The notes: a model not told the origin generated them from the sequence alone. DNA of 64,000 bases from Maledivibacter halophilus (GCF_900167445.1 NZ_FUZT01000002.1:1-64000), one strand, 5' to 3'; numbered from the stretch's first letter, positions 1 to 9,624 are shown. A program made the numbers and translations.

Positions 1-219
1 AGAATGATAAAGATGAAGCAATGGAAAACATATAAGGCAATGCATAAAGAAATGAGAAAACAAGGAATCAAAGGCAGTGGGGAGAAGATGGCAGTTACAA
101 AGTGGAAAAATTCAAATGTTCACATCATACACATGCTACTTCCCAACAAACTGTTTGAAGAACTTGGACTCATTGATTTAACAAAATACGAAGTTGGATT
201 GTTGTCGAACTATTATTAG
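1..219 (+). CDS. Group II intron maturase, C-terminal fragment (start outside window)
   Basis: About 72 C-terminal residues are visible. The frame is open to the window edge, so the ATG at 4 is probably internal. The stretch WKTYKAMHKEMRKQGI, then KMAVTKWKNSNVHI and a LLPNKLFEELGL segment near the end, match the C-terminal DNA-binding part of LtrA-type maturases (known pattern: WKQWK...R..L...G, then W.NS...). Such proteins help splicing and copy the intron into new DNA sites. The stop is followed 17 bases later by domain V, as expected for an ORF in domain IV. The catalytic RT domain is not visible, so intactness cannot be judged. Confidence 0.75.
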   Translation, partial: RMIKMKQWKTYKAMHKEMRKQGIKGSGEKMAVTKWKNSNVHIIHMLLPNKLFEELGLIDLTKYEVGLLSNYY

Positions 220-318
220 TTTACGAGAAATTTCAGGAGCCGGATACGGCAAACGTAAGTCCGGTTCTGTGAGAGCAAAGAAAATAGGATTAATTATCCT
301 ATTTTCTAGCTACTCGAT
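1..318 (+). mobile_element. Group II intron, 3' end (5' part lies outside the window)
   Basis: The window opens inside a reverse-transcriptase/maturase reading frame (ends at 219) that is followed by folded RNA of group II type. Domain V is at about 237-267: GAGCCGGA pairs with TCCGGTTC, then a two-base AG bulge, and an inner stem TACG/CGTA closing the loop GCAAA. Domain VI is the hairpin at 281-305, with a 10-bp perfect stem (AAAATAGGAT/ATCCTATTTT). The tail CTACTCGAT near 310-318 resembles the usual 3' ends of bacterial group II introns. The exact 3' splice point is inferred. The intron sits just upstream of the symporter gene at 424. Confidence 0.8.
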
Positions 319-423
319 ATATATAAGATTTAAAACATCTTTATTTATGACATGTCACCCAAAAATCCTAAATAGGTGTGTACAGCTTATTGGGAACCTA
401 CAAAACTTTAAGAGGTGAATAAA

Positions 424-1836
424 ATGAATCTACCATTAATAATTGTTGTTTGCTATATAATTGGATTATTTGCTATAAGTATTTATGCCAGAAAACTTGC
501 TGCAAAGGGTTCTGAGAACTTTATACTAGCCGGAAGAAAACTTACCACTCCACTAATAGCTGTTACTGTTACTGGCCTTGCCATAGGTGGAGCATCGACT
601 ATTGGTGTGGCAGAAAGAGCTTATAATGTAGGTTTAGCTGCTGGATGGTACAATGTTGCATGGGGATTAGGAGCTATAGTTATGGGAGTAGTTGCTGCTG
701 CCAAATATAGAAAGCTTAATATATCCACTGTACCTGAATTATTTGAAAGATTCTATGATGTAAAGGGCCATATTATTTGTGTACTTAGTCAAATAGTTAT
801 ACTTTTAGTAATAACTTCCTTGCAATATGTTGCAGGAGGAGCTATACTTGCTTCATTATTACCGAATATATTTACATTAAAGACTGGAATGATTATGAGT
901 GCTGTCGTTTTTATAGGAATTACTTTTATAGGTGGTATGTGGTCAGCAGGACTTTCTAATATTTTAAATGTGGCTTTAATATATGTAGGTACTATATTTG
1001 CAGCTATCTCAACTCTTACTTCTCAAGGGGGATTAAATAATATAGCCTTAAAATTGCCTGCAGATGTTGCATACTTACATCCAATAAAGGGATTAGGATT
1101 AGGAATTATAATGGGTTGGTGTGCAGTAATGGTAACACAAACTATGTCGCTGCAAGCCACTGTTCAGATTGCTTGTGGAGCAAAGAGCGAAAAGCAGGCT
1201 AAAAAAGGATTTATTATAGGTGGACTTATGATGATTCCTATAGGGTTTTTAGCGGCTCTTATGGGAATAGCTGCAAAGGTTGCTTATCCAGATATAAGTG
1301 CAACTATGGCACTTCCTAAAATAATAATGTCCTTAAATCCTATTATGGCAGGTATAACCTTAGCTGCCCTGTGGGCAGCCGATGTTTCTACTGCTTGTAA
1401 TCTTCTTTTAGGTACTTCTACTTTATTTTCCCAGGATATTTATAAGAGATTTATAAATCCAAATGTAGATGATAATAAGTTTATGATAATAAGTAAGATT
1501 ACTGTTATATTTTTAGGGTTATTAACCTTTGGATTATCTTTAACAATTGTTGGCATACTAAAAACATTACTTGTTGCTTTAAGTTTAACTACAGCCTTTA
1601 CTGTAACATTTCTTTTTACAATATTTGCACCTGGTTTATGCAGGAAAAATTCTGCCTTCTATACAATGATAGTAGGTATATCAGTTCTTGTTTTATGGCA
1701 GTTGTTCCCACAAATAAGAATATTCTCCCATGTTATATATTTAGAGTGGATAGCTTGTATAGGAACTTTCTTATTGGTGGCTGTATTAGATTCAGTGAAA
1801 ACTGTTGATCTTGATAGAACTAAGGAAGTAGCATAA
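424..1836 (+). CDS. Sodium:solute symporter (SSS/SLC5 family)
   Basis: Integral membrane protein of 470 residues with about 13 hydrophobic segments. The N-terminal YARK..A.GSENFILAGRKLTTPLIAVT stretch and the following GGAST motif are typical of the SSS family (PutP/PanF/SglT fold), which couples substrate uptake to sodium entry. The start chosen is ATG 424, because AGAGG at 411-415 gives normal spacing; a GTG at 415 in the same frame would overlap the ribosome site. The next gene, 92 bases downstream, is a LarA-type racemase, so the substrate may be a 2-hydroxy acid. That is inference only. The group II intron upstream may have separated the gene from its native promoter. Confidence 0.88.
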   Translation: MNLPLIIVVCYIIGLFAISIYARKLAAKGSENFILAGRKLTTPLIAVTVTGLAIGGASTIGVAERAYNVGLAAGWYNVAWGLGAIVMGVVAAAKYRKLNISTVPELFERFYDVKGHIICVLSQIVILLVITSLQYVAGGAILASLLPNIFTLKTGMIMSAVVFIGITFIGGMWSAGLSNILNVALIYVGTIFAAISTLTSQGGLNNIALKLPADVAYLHPIKGLGLGIIMGWCAVMVTQTMSLQATVQIACGAKSEKQAKKGFIIGGLMMIPIGFLAALMGIAAKVAYPDISATMALPKIIMSLNPIMAGITLAALWAADVSTACNLLLGTSTLFSQDIYKRFINPNVDDNKFMIISKITVIFLGLLTFGLSLTIVGILKTLLVALSLTTAFTVTFLFTIFAPGLCRKNSAFYTMIVGISVLVLWQLFPQIRIFSHVIYLEWIACIGTFLLVAVLDSVKTVDLDRTKEVA

Positions 1837-1928
1837 TTGATAGAAGAAATTGCATAATTATCTCTATCTTGATTTGTAAAAATTCTATAAGAATTAAAAT
1901 GATATTTATTTAGAAGGGAAAAAGGATT

Positions 1929-3218
1929 ATGAAAGAGTATAAAATGAAGTATGGAAAAGAAAAAGTTAATCTTTGTTTAAATGAAGAAAATTTGATGGGA
2001 GTTATAGAAAGTAATAAAATAGATAATAAAAAATCTGAAGAAGAAGTAATATTAAATGCACTTGAAAATCCCATAGATAGTCCTAAGCTTTGTGATATAG
2101 TAAATGAAGGAGAGAAGATATGTATAGTAATATCTGATATAACTAGAGCATGGCAGAAAATGGGAGCATATCTTCATTACATTGTGGATGAATTAAATAA
2201 GGGTGGAGTTTCTGATGAAGATATTGTATTTTTGAGTGCTACTGGATCTCATAGAAAACAAAGTAAAGAAGAACATGATATTTTATTAGGAGAAAAATTG
2301 GCTGATAGATTTGAAGTTATAGACCATGACTGTTTAGATAAAGAGAATCTGGTTTATCTAGGTAAAACCTCCTTTGGAACTCCAGTTGAGATTAATAGGA
2401 TAGCTATGGGCTGTGATCATATAATCCTTACTGGAGCCATAGTATTCCATCTATTAGCTGGATGGGGAGGAGGAAAAAAATCTATACTGCCAGGAATTTC
2501 GAGCTATGATTCCATAATGAAAAATCATTCTATGTCACTTAATCCCGAAATGGGAAGTGGATCTAATCCAGAGGCTAGAAGTGGTAAAGTTAAAAATAAT
2601 CCTATACATGAGGATATGCTTGAGGCTGCAGAGTTTGTAAAGCCATCATTTCTATTTAATGTTATTATGGATTCCAAGGGAAATATTACTAGAGCTGTGG
2701 CTGGAAACTATATTAAGGCCCATGAAGAAGGATGTAGAATAGTAGACGAAATAGATGGAGTAAGCATTAATGAAAAGGCTGATATGGTAATTGCCACTGC
2801 AGGAGGATATCCAAAGGATATAAATTTCTATCAGACAATAAAGACAGTAATAAATGCTAAAGAAGCAGTAAAAAAAGATGGGGTTATGATAATTTTAAGT
2901 GAGTGTAGTGATGGATTTGGAAATGACCCAATAAGAGAAATAATACAAAATTATAGTTCCCTGGAGGATAGAGAAAGGGCATTAAGAGAAAATTATTCAA
3001 TAGCCAAATATATAGGTTATTATGTAACGGAAGTAGCTGAGAACCATTTATTTATATTAGTATCTAAATTAGCTCCAAAGGCGGTATCAATGGCCAATAT
3101 AAATGTAGTTAAAACTGCAGATGAAGCATTGAAAATGGCTTATAAAGTCAAGGGTAAAAACCTAAAAACCTATTTAATGCCCCAAGGGGCCAATACTTTT
3201 CCTAAATTAAGAGAGTAG
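1929..3218 (+). CDS. LarA-family nickel-pincer racemase/epimerase
   Basis: Cytoplasmic enzyme of 429 residues, the usual length of lactate racemase LarA (DUF2088). Residues matching the known active site are present: D70 and R73 in SDITRAWQ, H108 in ATGSH, H174, K184 in GGGKKSILPG (the lysine that tethers the nickel-pincer cofactor) and H200. The family interconverts stereoisomers of 2-hydroxy acids (lactate, malate, phenyllactate, gluconate-type acids), so the exact substrate is open. The cofactor needs LarB, LarC and LarE, none of which is in this window. Pairing with the preceding symporter suggests uptake and isomerisation of a hydroxy acid. Confidence 0.87.
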   Translation: MKEYKMKYGKEKVNLCLNEENLMGVIESNKIDNKKSEEEVILNALENPIDSPKLCDIVNEGEKICIVISDITRAWQKMGAYLHYIVDELNKGGVSDEDIVFLSATGSHRKQSKEEHDILLGEKLADRFEVIDHDCLDKENLVYLGKTSFGTPVEINRIAMGCDHIILTGAIVFHLLAGWGGGKKSILPGISSYDSIMKNHSMSLNPEMGSGSNPEARSGKVKNNPIHEDMLEAAEFVKPSFLFNVIMDSKGNITRAVAGNYIKAHEEGCRIVDEIDGVSINEKADMVIATAGGYPKDINFYQTIKTVINAKEAVKKDGVMIILSECSDGFGNDPIREIIQNYSSLEDRERALRENYSIAKYIGYYVTEVAENHLFILVSKLAPKAVSMANINVVKTADEALKMAYKVKGKNLKTYLMPQGANTFPKLRE

Positions 3219-3268
3219 TGAAGGGCTGTGGGTGAATATAGATTTTTGATTAAAAGTAGATTTTAAAC

Positions 3269-3324
3269 AAAAAGGCATTCTATCAAAATCTTTGAATTAC
3301 TTAGATTTGATAAAATGTCTTTTT
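3269..3324. terminator. Bidirectional terminator between larA-like and patatin genes
   Basis: A long imperfect inverted repeat starts AAAAAGGCATT and ends AATGTCTTTTT. It has A-runs on the left and T-runs on the right, so it can stop transcription from both sides. It lies between the convergent genes ending at 3218 (+) and 3362 (-). Confidence 0.7.
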
Positions 3325-3361
3325 CCATTTTAAGGATTCCTTTTATATTTCCCAACAGTCC

Positions 3362-4387
3362 CTAATAAAAGTTGTTTAAAGAGATTCTATTTTGAAAATA
3401 TTTTTTTGCTGCTTTATAACCTTGATTATATAAAAAATTATATGTTTTATCACCGGTAGTTATATCAAAATTTGTAGAAGATACATTTTTTGTATCGATT
3501 TCAATAGATCTCATTTTATCTTTAGGACTTTGATTATAGATATCCTCTTGAACCTTCATAAATGATTTGAACAGATTTTCTATATATTCTAATAAATTAT
3601 TTATTTCATTATATTTTGGTTGACTAATAAACTTTGCTCCCAATGTCTGTATATTTATGCCATTAATTATATTGTCCATAAAATAATTGGAATCAAATAA
3701 ATTTATAGGATAATTTCGCATAATTCCACCGTCGGAAAATACATGAGATATTGAATTTTTATAGGACATATCTTTATTAATTTCTATTGATTCAAAAAAG
3801 AGAGGAATAGACATAGAAATCCTAACAGCTTCAGCCACTTCCATATCAGGAGTGGTTTCATAGGAAAATAGCATTGAAGAGTTAGTAGATATATCTGTAC
3901 CAATGATATATAAATCTAAAAAAGGTCTCTGATTTACATGAATATAAGGAGTTTTAAAATCCTTAAATGTATAGGGGGGAAGTTTTTTAGAACTATCAAA
4001 TTGATCTGCAATTTGTTTTTTTATCCATTTGTAAAAATATTCACTGGAAAACCACCCGTAATTCTTTATTAATCTATATATACAATCAATATCTCCAAAT
4101 ATTTTTTCTATTTCTTTTTTTATAGCATGAGGGATGATTTTCAAATCAGAATGTTCACCATTTTGTGGGATTTTTTTATAATCTAATGTATCAGCTATTT
4201 TTTTCATTTCATTAAAAGGTAATGAAAAACTGGTTAAACATGTTGTAATAGCTCCTGCCGATGTTCCTGCCACTTTTGTTATATTTTGTAATATACCCTT
4301 ATTGTACAAATAATCTAGCACCCCTAAATAAGCTATTCCCAGTACTCCTCCTCCTTCAAAAACCAAGTTTTTATAATTATAATCCAC
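3362..4387 (-). CDS. Patatin-like phospholipase
   Basis: Protein of 341 residues with the patatin hallmarks: an oxyanion-hole loop VFEGGGVLGIAYLG near residue 10, the nucleophile elbow GTSAG near residue 42 (Ser of GXSXG), and the DGG of the Ser-Asp dyad near residue 220. Family members hydrolyse acyl esters of phospholipids or other lipids. There is no signal peptide, so it probably acts inside the cell. The start is GTG at 4387, preceded on the minus strand by AGGTGAT with normal spacing. It is monocistronic and faces away from the nhaC-type gene. The physiological substrate is unknown. Confidence 0.85.
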   Translation of the reverse strand: MDYNYKNLVFEGGGVLGIAYLGVLDYLYNKGILQNITKVAGTSAGAITTCLTSFSLPFNEMKKIADTLDYKKIPQNGEHSDLKIIPHAIKKEIEKIFGDIDCIYRLIKNYGWFSSEYFYKWIKKQIADQFDSSKKLPPYTFKDFKTPYIHVNQRPFLDLYIIGTDISTNSSMLFSYETTPDMEVAEAVRISMSIPLFFESIEINKDMSYKNSISHVFSDGGIMRNYPINLFDSNYFMDNIINGINIQTLGAKFISQPKYNEINNLLEYIENLFKSFMKVQEDIYNQSPKDKMRSIEIDTKNVSSTNFDITTGDKTYNFLYNQGYKAAKKYFQNRISLNNFY

Positions 4388-4444
4388 AATATCACCTCAT
4401 ATATTATTTATAGCATAATATTCAGAAATGAATTTTGCTGTGAA

Positions 4445-4486
4445 TTTTGAAAAAAATTTCAATTTAAATTGAAATTTTTTTCAAAA
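4445..4486. promoter_or_regulatory. Perfect 42-bp palindrome: probable tandem enhancer (UAS) for a sigma-54 activator
   Basis: The whole 42 bp reads the same on both strands. It contains two 16-bp dyads of the form TTGAAA-N4-TTTCAA, at 4447-4462 and 4469-4484. Their centres are 22 bp apart, two helical turns. It lies about 100-135 bp upstream of the -24/-12 promoter at 4581, the usual distance for an NtrC-type enhancer. The binding protein is inferred to be the regulator encoded at 8226. Confidence 0.65.
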
Positions 4487-4580
4487 ATACAAATTATTTA
4501 ATTATTTATCTAATAAATGAAAGTTTATAAATTCTTTGAATTAGCCCAATATAAGGTAATTTAGTAAAAAGTATGAATTT

Positions 4581-4596
4581 TGGCATTTTTCTTGCT
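4581..4596 (+). promoter_or_regulatory. Sigma-54 (-24/-12) promoter of the NhaC-type gene
   Basis: TGGCAT, five bases, then TTGCT matches the RpoN consensus TGGCAC-N5-TTGCW with the required spacing. Transcription should begin around 4606, about 50 bases before the TTG start of the antiporter gene. Confidence 0.85.
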
Positions 4597-4658
4597 TGTA
4601 TATAAATTTGAAATGCTTGCTTAAGATAATAAGCAAAAAAATTAAAGGAGGAAGTAAA

Positions 4659-6062
4659 TTGAAAGCTAGAAAACCTTATATTTATGAAGCTATACTATCT
4701 TTTGTTTTCTTAATTGTAGTAATGGGAATAGGTATTGCAGTATTTGGTTCCGATCCCCATATACCTATGCTTATAGGTACTGCTTTTGCTGCACTAATTG
4801 CATTGAAAATCGGTTATTCATGGAAAGAAATTGAAAAAAGCATGTTTGAAGGAATAAGCCAAGCACTACAAGCCATTATTATTCTTGCAATTATTGGTGT
4901 ATTAATAGGGGTATGGCTTTTAGCAGGGGTTGTTCCAACTATGATTTATTATGGACTACAAATTTTATCTCCTAAAATTTTCTTGTTTGCAACAGTCATT
5001 ATTTGTTCTATAACTTCCCTTGCAACAGGAACATCATGGGGCACAGCTGGAACAATAGGTATAGCTCTGATGGGAGTATCACAAGGGTTAGGAATTCCAG
5101 CACCCATAGCTGCAGGTGCTATTATATCAGGAGCTTACTTTGGGGATAAAATGTCTCCACTTTCTGATACAACTAACCTTGCCCCCGCAATGGCAGGAAC
5201 TGATGTATTTACCCATGTGAAATTTATGATGAAACCTACAATTATTTCATATGGAATTACTCTAGTATTTTTCCTGATAATTGGTTTTAGATATGGAAAT
5301 GTAAATGTAGATATGACTAGTATAGAAATTATGAAGGACGGTATGAAAAACTCTTTTAATATATCTCCTCTACTTTTAATTCCCCCTATAGTAGTAATTG
5401 TTTCTATTTCCAGGAAAATGCCTGCTATTCCAGGGATATTTATAGGAATAGTTTTAGGTGCAATATTGGCTCCAATTTATCAAGGAGCAAATTTTGGTGA
5501 TATACTGAGTTCTAGCTTCAGTGGTTATGTAAGTCAAACTGGGCTTGAATCCATTGATGAACTTCTTTCTGCCGGGGGCTTGGAAGGCATGATGTATTCA
5601 ATTTCATTGACTATTATTGCAATGATGTTTGGAGGTATCATGGAAAAAACTGGTCAGCTTGAAGTTATCGTTAATAAGTTAATTAGTAAAGTAAAGAGTA
5701 TTCCGGGATTAATTTCATTGACAATAGCCACTTGTATAGGCAGCAATATGACAATGCCTGAACAATATATTTCAGTTGTTGTACCTGGTAGAATGTATGC
5801 TCAGGCTTACGCTGATAGGAAGCTTCATCCTAAAACATTGTCAAATGCTTTGGAATCAGCTGGAACATTGACTTCTGCTTTAATTCCTTGGAATACATGT
5901 GGGGCATTTTTATATGGAGTGTTAGGAGTTCCTACAATTATGTATGCCAAGTGGGCGGTATTTAACTATCTTACACCAATTGTAGTTATCGCACTGAGTT
6001 TTGTGGGAGTGACAGTTGCAAAACTAGATTCTGACTCGAAAGCCAGTGATAAAGTTAGTTAA
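4659..6062 (+). CDS. NhaC-family Na+/H+ antiporter or sodium-coupled amino/organic acid exchanger
   Basis: Membrane protein of 467 residues with about 11 hydrophobic segments. The motif region SLATGTSWGTAGTIGIAL, followed by AGAIISGAYFGDKMSPLS and DTTNLAPA, is diagnostic of the NhaC family. The family includes Na+/H+ antiporters as well as tyrosine and malate/lactate exchangers. TTG at 4659 is chosen because AAAGGAGG lies 6-8 bases upstream; the longer frame from 4596 has no ribosome site and would begin on the promoter. It is driven by a sigma-54 promoter and followed by a sensor kinase with an amino-acid-binding-type domain, so an exchange role in amino acid metabolism is as likely as pH control. 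Confidence 0.85.
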   Translation: MKARKPYIYEAILSFVFLIVVMGIGIAVFGSDPHIPMLIGTAFAALIALKIGYSWKEIEKSMFEGISQALQAIIILAIIGVLIGVWLLAGVVPTMIYYGLQILSPKIFLFATVIICSITSLATGTSWGTAGTIGIALMGVSQGLGIPAPIAAGAIISGAYFGDKMSPLSDTTNLAPAMAGTDVFTHVKFMMKPTIISYGITLVFFLIIGFRYGNVNVDMTSIEIMKDGMKNSFNISPLLLIPPIVVIVSISRKMPAIPGIFIGIVLGAILAPIYQGANFGDILSSSFSGYVSQTGLESIDELLSAGGLEGMMYSISLTIIAMMFGGIMEKTGQLEVIVNKLISKVKSIPGLISLTIATCIGSNMTMPEQYISVVVPGRMYAQAYADRKLHPKTLSNALESAGTLTSALIPWNTCGAFLYGVLGVPTIMYAKWAVFNYLTPIVVIALSFVGVTVAKLDSDSKASDKVS

Positions 6063-6143
6063 GGGTTAAATGAATATATTTGATTGTAGGATTTCCCAAA
6101 ATGATTTGAAAGTTGAATAAATTAAAAAGAATAGATATACTAA

Positions 6144-6173
6144 AATCAGAGGAAAAACTCTGATTCTTTTTTT
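6144..6173 (+). terminator. Rho-independent terminator after the NhaC-type gene
   Basis: AATCAGAG and CTCTGATT form an 8-bp stem around GAAAAA, followed by C and seven T. It lies 13 bases before the sensor kinase start, so it may also attenuate read-through into the two-component genes. Confidence 0.85.
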
Positions 6174-6186
6174 AAAGGAGATTTAA

Positions 6187-8235
6187 ATGAAGAGACGATT
6201 TATAATATTTTTTATATTAGTACTTATATTTTTTATATTATATGCTAATAAATATTTGGAATTAGAGCATAATGCAAATATTTTAGAATATATTAATCTA
6301 TCTTCTGGTCTTACAAATGATGAAATTGAGATACTTAATAAATATCAGCCATTGATCCATGGAGGAAATATAAATGAACCTCCCCTTGGTATGTATTATG
6401 AAGAAAATAGACAATATATGGGTTTTGTTGTGGACTATATAAATGCACTCTCAATTGAGCTTGGCGTTCCAATTATTTCTAAGCCTATGGTGTGGAATGA
6501 AGCCCTTGAAGCATTAGAGGAAGGCAGAACTGATTTATGTGACATGACTCCTTCTTCTGAAAGAGCCAAATCCTTTGTTTTTTCTAATCCCATATACAGA
6601 CTTAGGGGATTAATAGTAGTAAAAAATTTTAATAATAAAATTCATGATTTATATGATTTAGATAATATTAGAGTTGCAGTTCAGGAAAAAGATTATTCAA
6701 TAGAATATATTAATTCAAAAGGAGTTAATCCAAATTTTGTTTTTGCAGATAATCTTTATGAAGCCTTGAATTTATTGTATAACAATGAGGTTGATGCTGT
6801 TGTAGGAGATGAACCGGGAATCAGATATTATATGAATGAACTGCATTACATGGGCGATTATCGTATTATAGAAGAGCCATTTTATGATGATGTATGTGCT
6901 ATAGCTGTATCAAAAGAACAAAAGGACCTTATAAAAGTTATAAATAAAGCTATTTTTAATATAAAAAGAAAGGGAATAGACAGAAAAATAGAAATTAAAT
7001 GGTTAGGTCATACTACTTTTTTAAGTGAAAATAAATTTAATGAAAAAATAAAGCTTAATCTATTAATGTTTTTGATTCTTTCCATGATTATTGTATATTT
7101 AGTTTATCTTTGGAATAGAAGCCTTAAACTGTTGGTTGATTCTAGAACTAAAGAATTGCAAATTATGAAGAATGAATTAGAAGTAACCTTTGATGGGATA
7201 GAAAACTTTTTAATTGTTTTAGGCAAGGATTTAAGAGTAAAAAATATAAATAATCCATTTTTGAAATACTTAGAAGGAGATAAAGAATTAATTTTAAATT
7301 CTTTATTTATGGAGATATTACTGCTTTGGGATTTTGAAAACCAAAATGAAAATTTAATATATAGATTACTTACTTGTTATGATGAATGTAATAAATTTGA
7401 TATTCAAAAAAAATATGAAGTTAAAAGCAGAGGAAGACTATTTCAAGTTTCAATTTATCCATTAGAAAGAAACAAGTCCCAGGTAGTGAATATTTTAATA
7501 ATGATTTCCGATATTACTAATATGAGAATTCAAGAGCAAAAGCTTATTCATTCCAATAAGATGGAAACAATCGGTCGGTTGGCGGCGGGGATGGCCCATG
7601 AGCTAAGAAATCCTTTAGGAGTAATTAGAAATTCTACTTTTATTCTACATGATGAATATAAGGAAAAAGATAAATTAAAGACGATGGCAATAGAAGCAAT
7701 AGATAATTCAGTAGATAGAGCAAGTAAGATTATTGGAAATCTATTAAAATCTTCAAGATTGACTAACGATAAAAAAGAATGGACTAATCTTAAGGATTTG
7801 ATTGGAGAAGTAATAAATCTATATAATAAACCTTTATATGAACAAAATATTAAACTGGATATTTTTTGCAAGGAAGATATAGTGATATATATTAATAGTG
7901 AATCATTAAAACACATCCTTATGAATCTGATTCATAATGCTATTGATGCCATGGAAGAAGGAGGAATATTAGAAATACAATGCCTTTGTAATGTTAAAAA
8001 CATTGAGATTAAAATTAAGGACAATGGAATAGGAATAGAAGAAGAAATGCTTGATAAGATATTTGATCCCTTTTATACTACTAAGGATATAGGCAAAGGA
8101 ACGGGTTTAGGATTGTATATAGCTTATTCAGAGACTGAGAAAATAGATGGGAATATTAAGGTGATTAGCGAAGGAAATGAAGGAACTACTTTTATTATTG
8201 ATATTCCATATGGGAGTGAAGATGTATGGCAGTAG
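6187..8235 (+). CDS. Sensor histidine kinase with extracellular SBP_bac_3 domain
   Basis: Protein of 682 residues. A membrane anchor (about 5-20) is followed by a periplasmic-binding-protein type 3 sensor (about 45-275, GRTDLCDMTPSSERA region) and a second membrane span (about 288-306). Then come a PAS-like segment (about 325-440), a HisKA domain with H471 in MAHELRNPLG, and a HATPase with NAIDAME (N box), DNGIGI and GTGLGLY. The sensor type usually binds polar amino acids or similar small molecules. ATG 6187 follows AAAGGAG. The gene overlaps the response regulator by 10 bases, so they form a pair. The partner and target (the NhaC-type gene) are inferred from adjacency and the sigma-54 promoter. 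Confidence 0.9.
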   Translation: MKRRFIIFFILVLIFFILYANKYLELEHNANILEYINLSSGLTNDEIEILNKYQPLIHGGNINEPPLGMYYEENRQYMGFVVDYINALSIELGVPIISKPMVWNEALEALEEGRTDLCDMTPSSERAKSFVFSNPIYRLRGLIVVKNFNNKIHDLYDLDNIRVAVQEKDYSIEYINSKGVNPNFVFADNLYEALNLLYNNEVDAVVGDEPGIRYYMNELHYMGDYRIIEEPFYDDVCAIAVSKEQKDLIKVINKAIFNIKRKGIDRKIEIKWLGHTTFLSENKFNEKIKLNLLMFLILSMIIVYLVYLWNRSLKLLVDSRTKELQIMKNELEVTFDGIENFLIVLGKDLRVKNINNPFLKYLEGDKELILNSLFMEILLLWDFENQNENLIYRLLTCYDECNKFDIQKKYEVKSRGRLFQVSIYPLERNKSQVVNILIMISDITNMRIQEQKLIHSNKMETIGRLAAGMAHELRNPLGVIRNSTFILHDEYKEKDKLKTMAIEAIDNSVDRASKIIGNLLKSSRLTNDKKEWTNLKDLIGEVINLYNKPLYEQNIKLDIFCKEDIVIYINSESLKHILMNLIHNAIDAMEEGGILEIQCLCNVKNIEIKIKDNGIGIEEEMLDKIFDPFYTTKDIGKGTGLGLYIAYSETEKIDGNIKVISEGNEGTTFIIDIPYGSEDVWQ

Positions 8236-9587
8236 AGTTAAAACTCTTGGTAGTAGATGATGAAAAGGATTTTCGAAATCTTCTTAGGGTTATTCTTGAA
8301 AGAGAAGGATATCTAACGGATATTGCTGAAAATGGTAATATAGCAATTGATATGATTAAAAAAAATCACTATGATGTTGTTCTAACAGATATGAAAATGA
8401 ATGGAATTGACGGGATGCAGCTTTTGGAATATATAAAGACATTTGATGAAAAAATTGAATGTATTATAATTACTGGTTTTGGAAGTGTAAAGAATGCTGT
8501 TGAGGCTATGAAAAAAGGAGCCTTTTCATATTTTATTAAAAGCAATAATCCTCAGGAATTATTATTTGATATTGAAAAAATATCTAAAATAAAATCCTTA
8601 AGTGATCAGAATAATCTATTAAAAGATGAAATTGGAAAACAAAATTATATATTAAAGTCAAAAAACCATGATTTTCAAAAGACTATAAAATATGCTAAAA
8701 AAGTTGCCACAACAGATTCTAATGTTTTAATTCTAGGAGAATCAGGAGTAGGGAAAGAGGTTGTTGCAAGATTTATTCATAAATGCAGTAACCGTAAAAA
8801 TGAAATATTTATGGCTGTAAACTGTCATTCTTTCTCAGATTCTTTACTGGAGGACGAGTTGTATGGACATGAAAAAGGAGCTTTTACTGGCTCATATCAT
8901 ATGAGAAAAGGTAGGTTTGAAGCTTCTGACAAAGGTACACTTTTCCTTGATGAAATAGGTGATATACCAGCATCAACTCAAATCAAAATTCTAAGAAATA
9001 TTGAAAATAAGGAAATTGAAAGAATAGGAAATAATAAATCAATTAAAATTGATTTTAGATTGATTTGTGCTACAAATAAAGATATTAAAAGTGAAATTTA
9101 TAAAGGTCGATTCAGAAAAGATTTATATTATAGAATTAGTACTGTAATACTGGAGATACCTCCACTTAGACGAAGAAAAGAAGATTTGCCAATACTTATT
9201 GACTTTTTCTTAAAAAGAGCTCAAAAGGATTTAAAAAAGAAAGTAAAGGGATTAGATGAAGATTTAATGAATGTTTTATTAAATTATAATTATCCAGGCA
9301 ATGTAAGAGAATTGAGAAATATTATTGAAAGATTAGTAGTTATAGCTGAAAACGATAAATTAACCTTAAGAGATGTTAGTGGTTATGATGTTTTTTCAGA
9401 TTCAAGATTTCTAAATAATAAGAAATCATTAAAGGAAGTCAGGCAGTTTGCTGAACGTAGTCATATTATAAAGATTTTAGAATCCTATGACTTTGATATA
9501 AATAAAACTGCAGAGATTTTGCAGATTACAAGCAGACAGCTATATAATAAAATTAATGAATACAATATTGTAATTAGGAAAAATTAG
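8226..9587 (+). CDS. NtrC-type sigma-54-dependent response regulator
   Basis: Protein of 453 residues: receiver domain (1-120) with the acidic pair D11/D12, phospho-acceptor D55 in LTDMKMNG and the TG/K switch residues; AAA+ domain (about 150-380) with Walker A GESGVGKE and the sigma-54 contact loop GAFTGS near residue 218; and a C-terminal Fis-type helix-turn-helix (NKTAEILQITSRQLYNKI). It should be phosphorylated by the upstream kinase and open sigma-54 RNA polymerase complexes. The probable target is the promoter at 4581, through the tandem dyads at 4447-4484. Confidence 0.92.
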   Translation: MAVELKLLVVDDEKDFRNLLRVILEREGYLTDIAENGNIAIDMIKKNHYDVVLTDMKMNGIDGMQLLEYIKTFDEKIECIIITGFGSVKNAVEAMKKGAFSYFIKSNNPQELLFDIEKISKIKSLSDQNNLLKDEIGKQNYILKSKNHDFQKTIKYAKKVATTDSNVLILGESGVGKEVVARFIHKCSNRKNEIFMAVNCHSFSDSLLEDELYGHEKGAFTGSYHMRKGRFEASDKGTLFLDEIGDIPASTQIKILRNIENKEIERIGNNKSIKIDFRLICATNKDIKSEIYKGRFRKDLYYRISTVILEIPPLRRRKEDLPILIDFFLKRAQKDLKKKVKGLDEDLMNVLLNYNYPGNVRELRNIIERLVVIAENDKLTLRDVSGYDVFSDSRFLNNKKSLKEVRQFAERSHIIKILESYDFDINKTAEILQITSRQLYNKINEYNIVIRKN

Positions 9588-9624
9588 AGTAAGCTTTATA
9601 ATAGGAAAGGAGAAGGAATCATAC

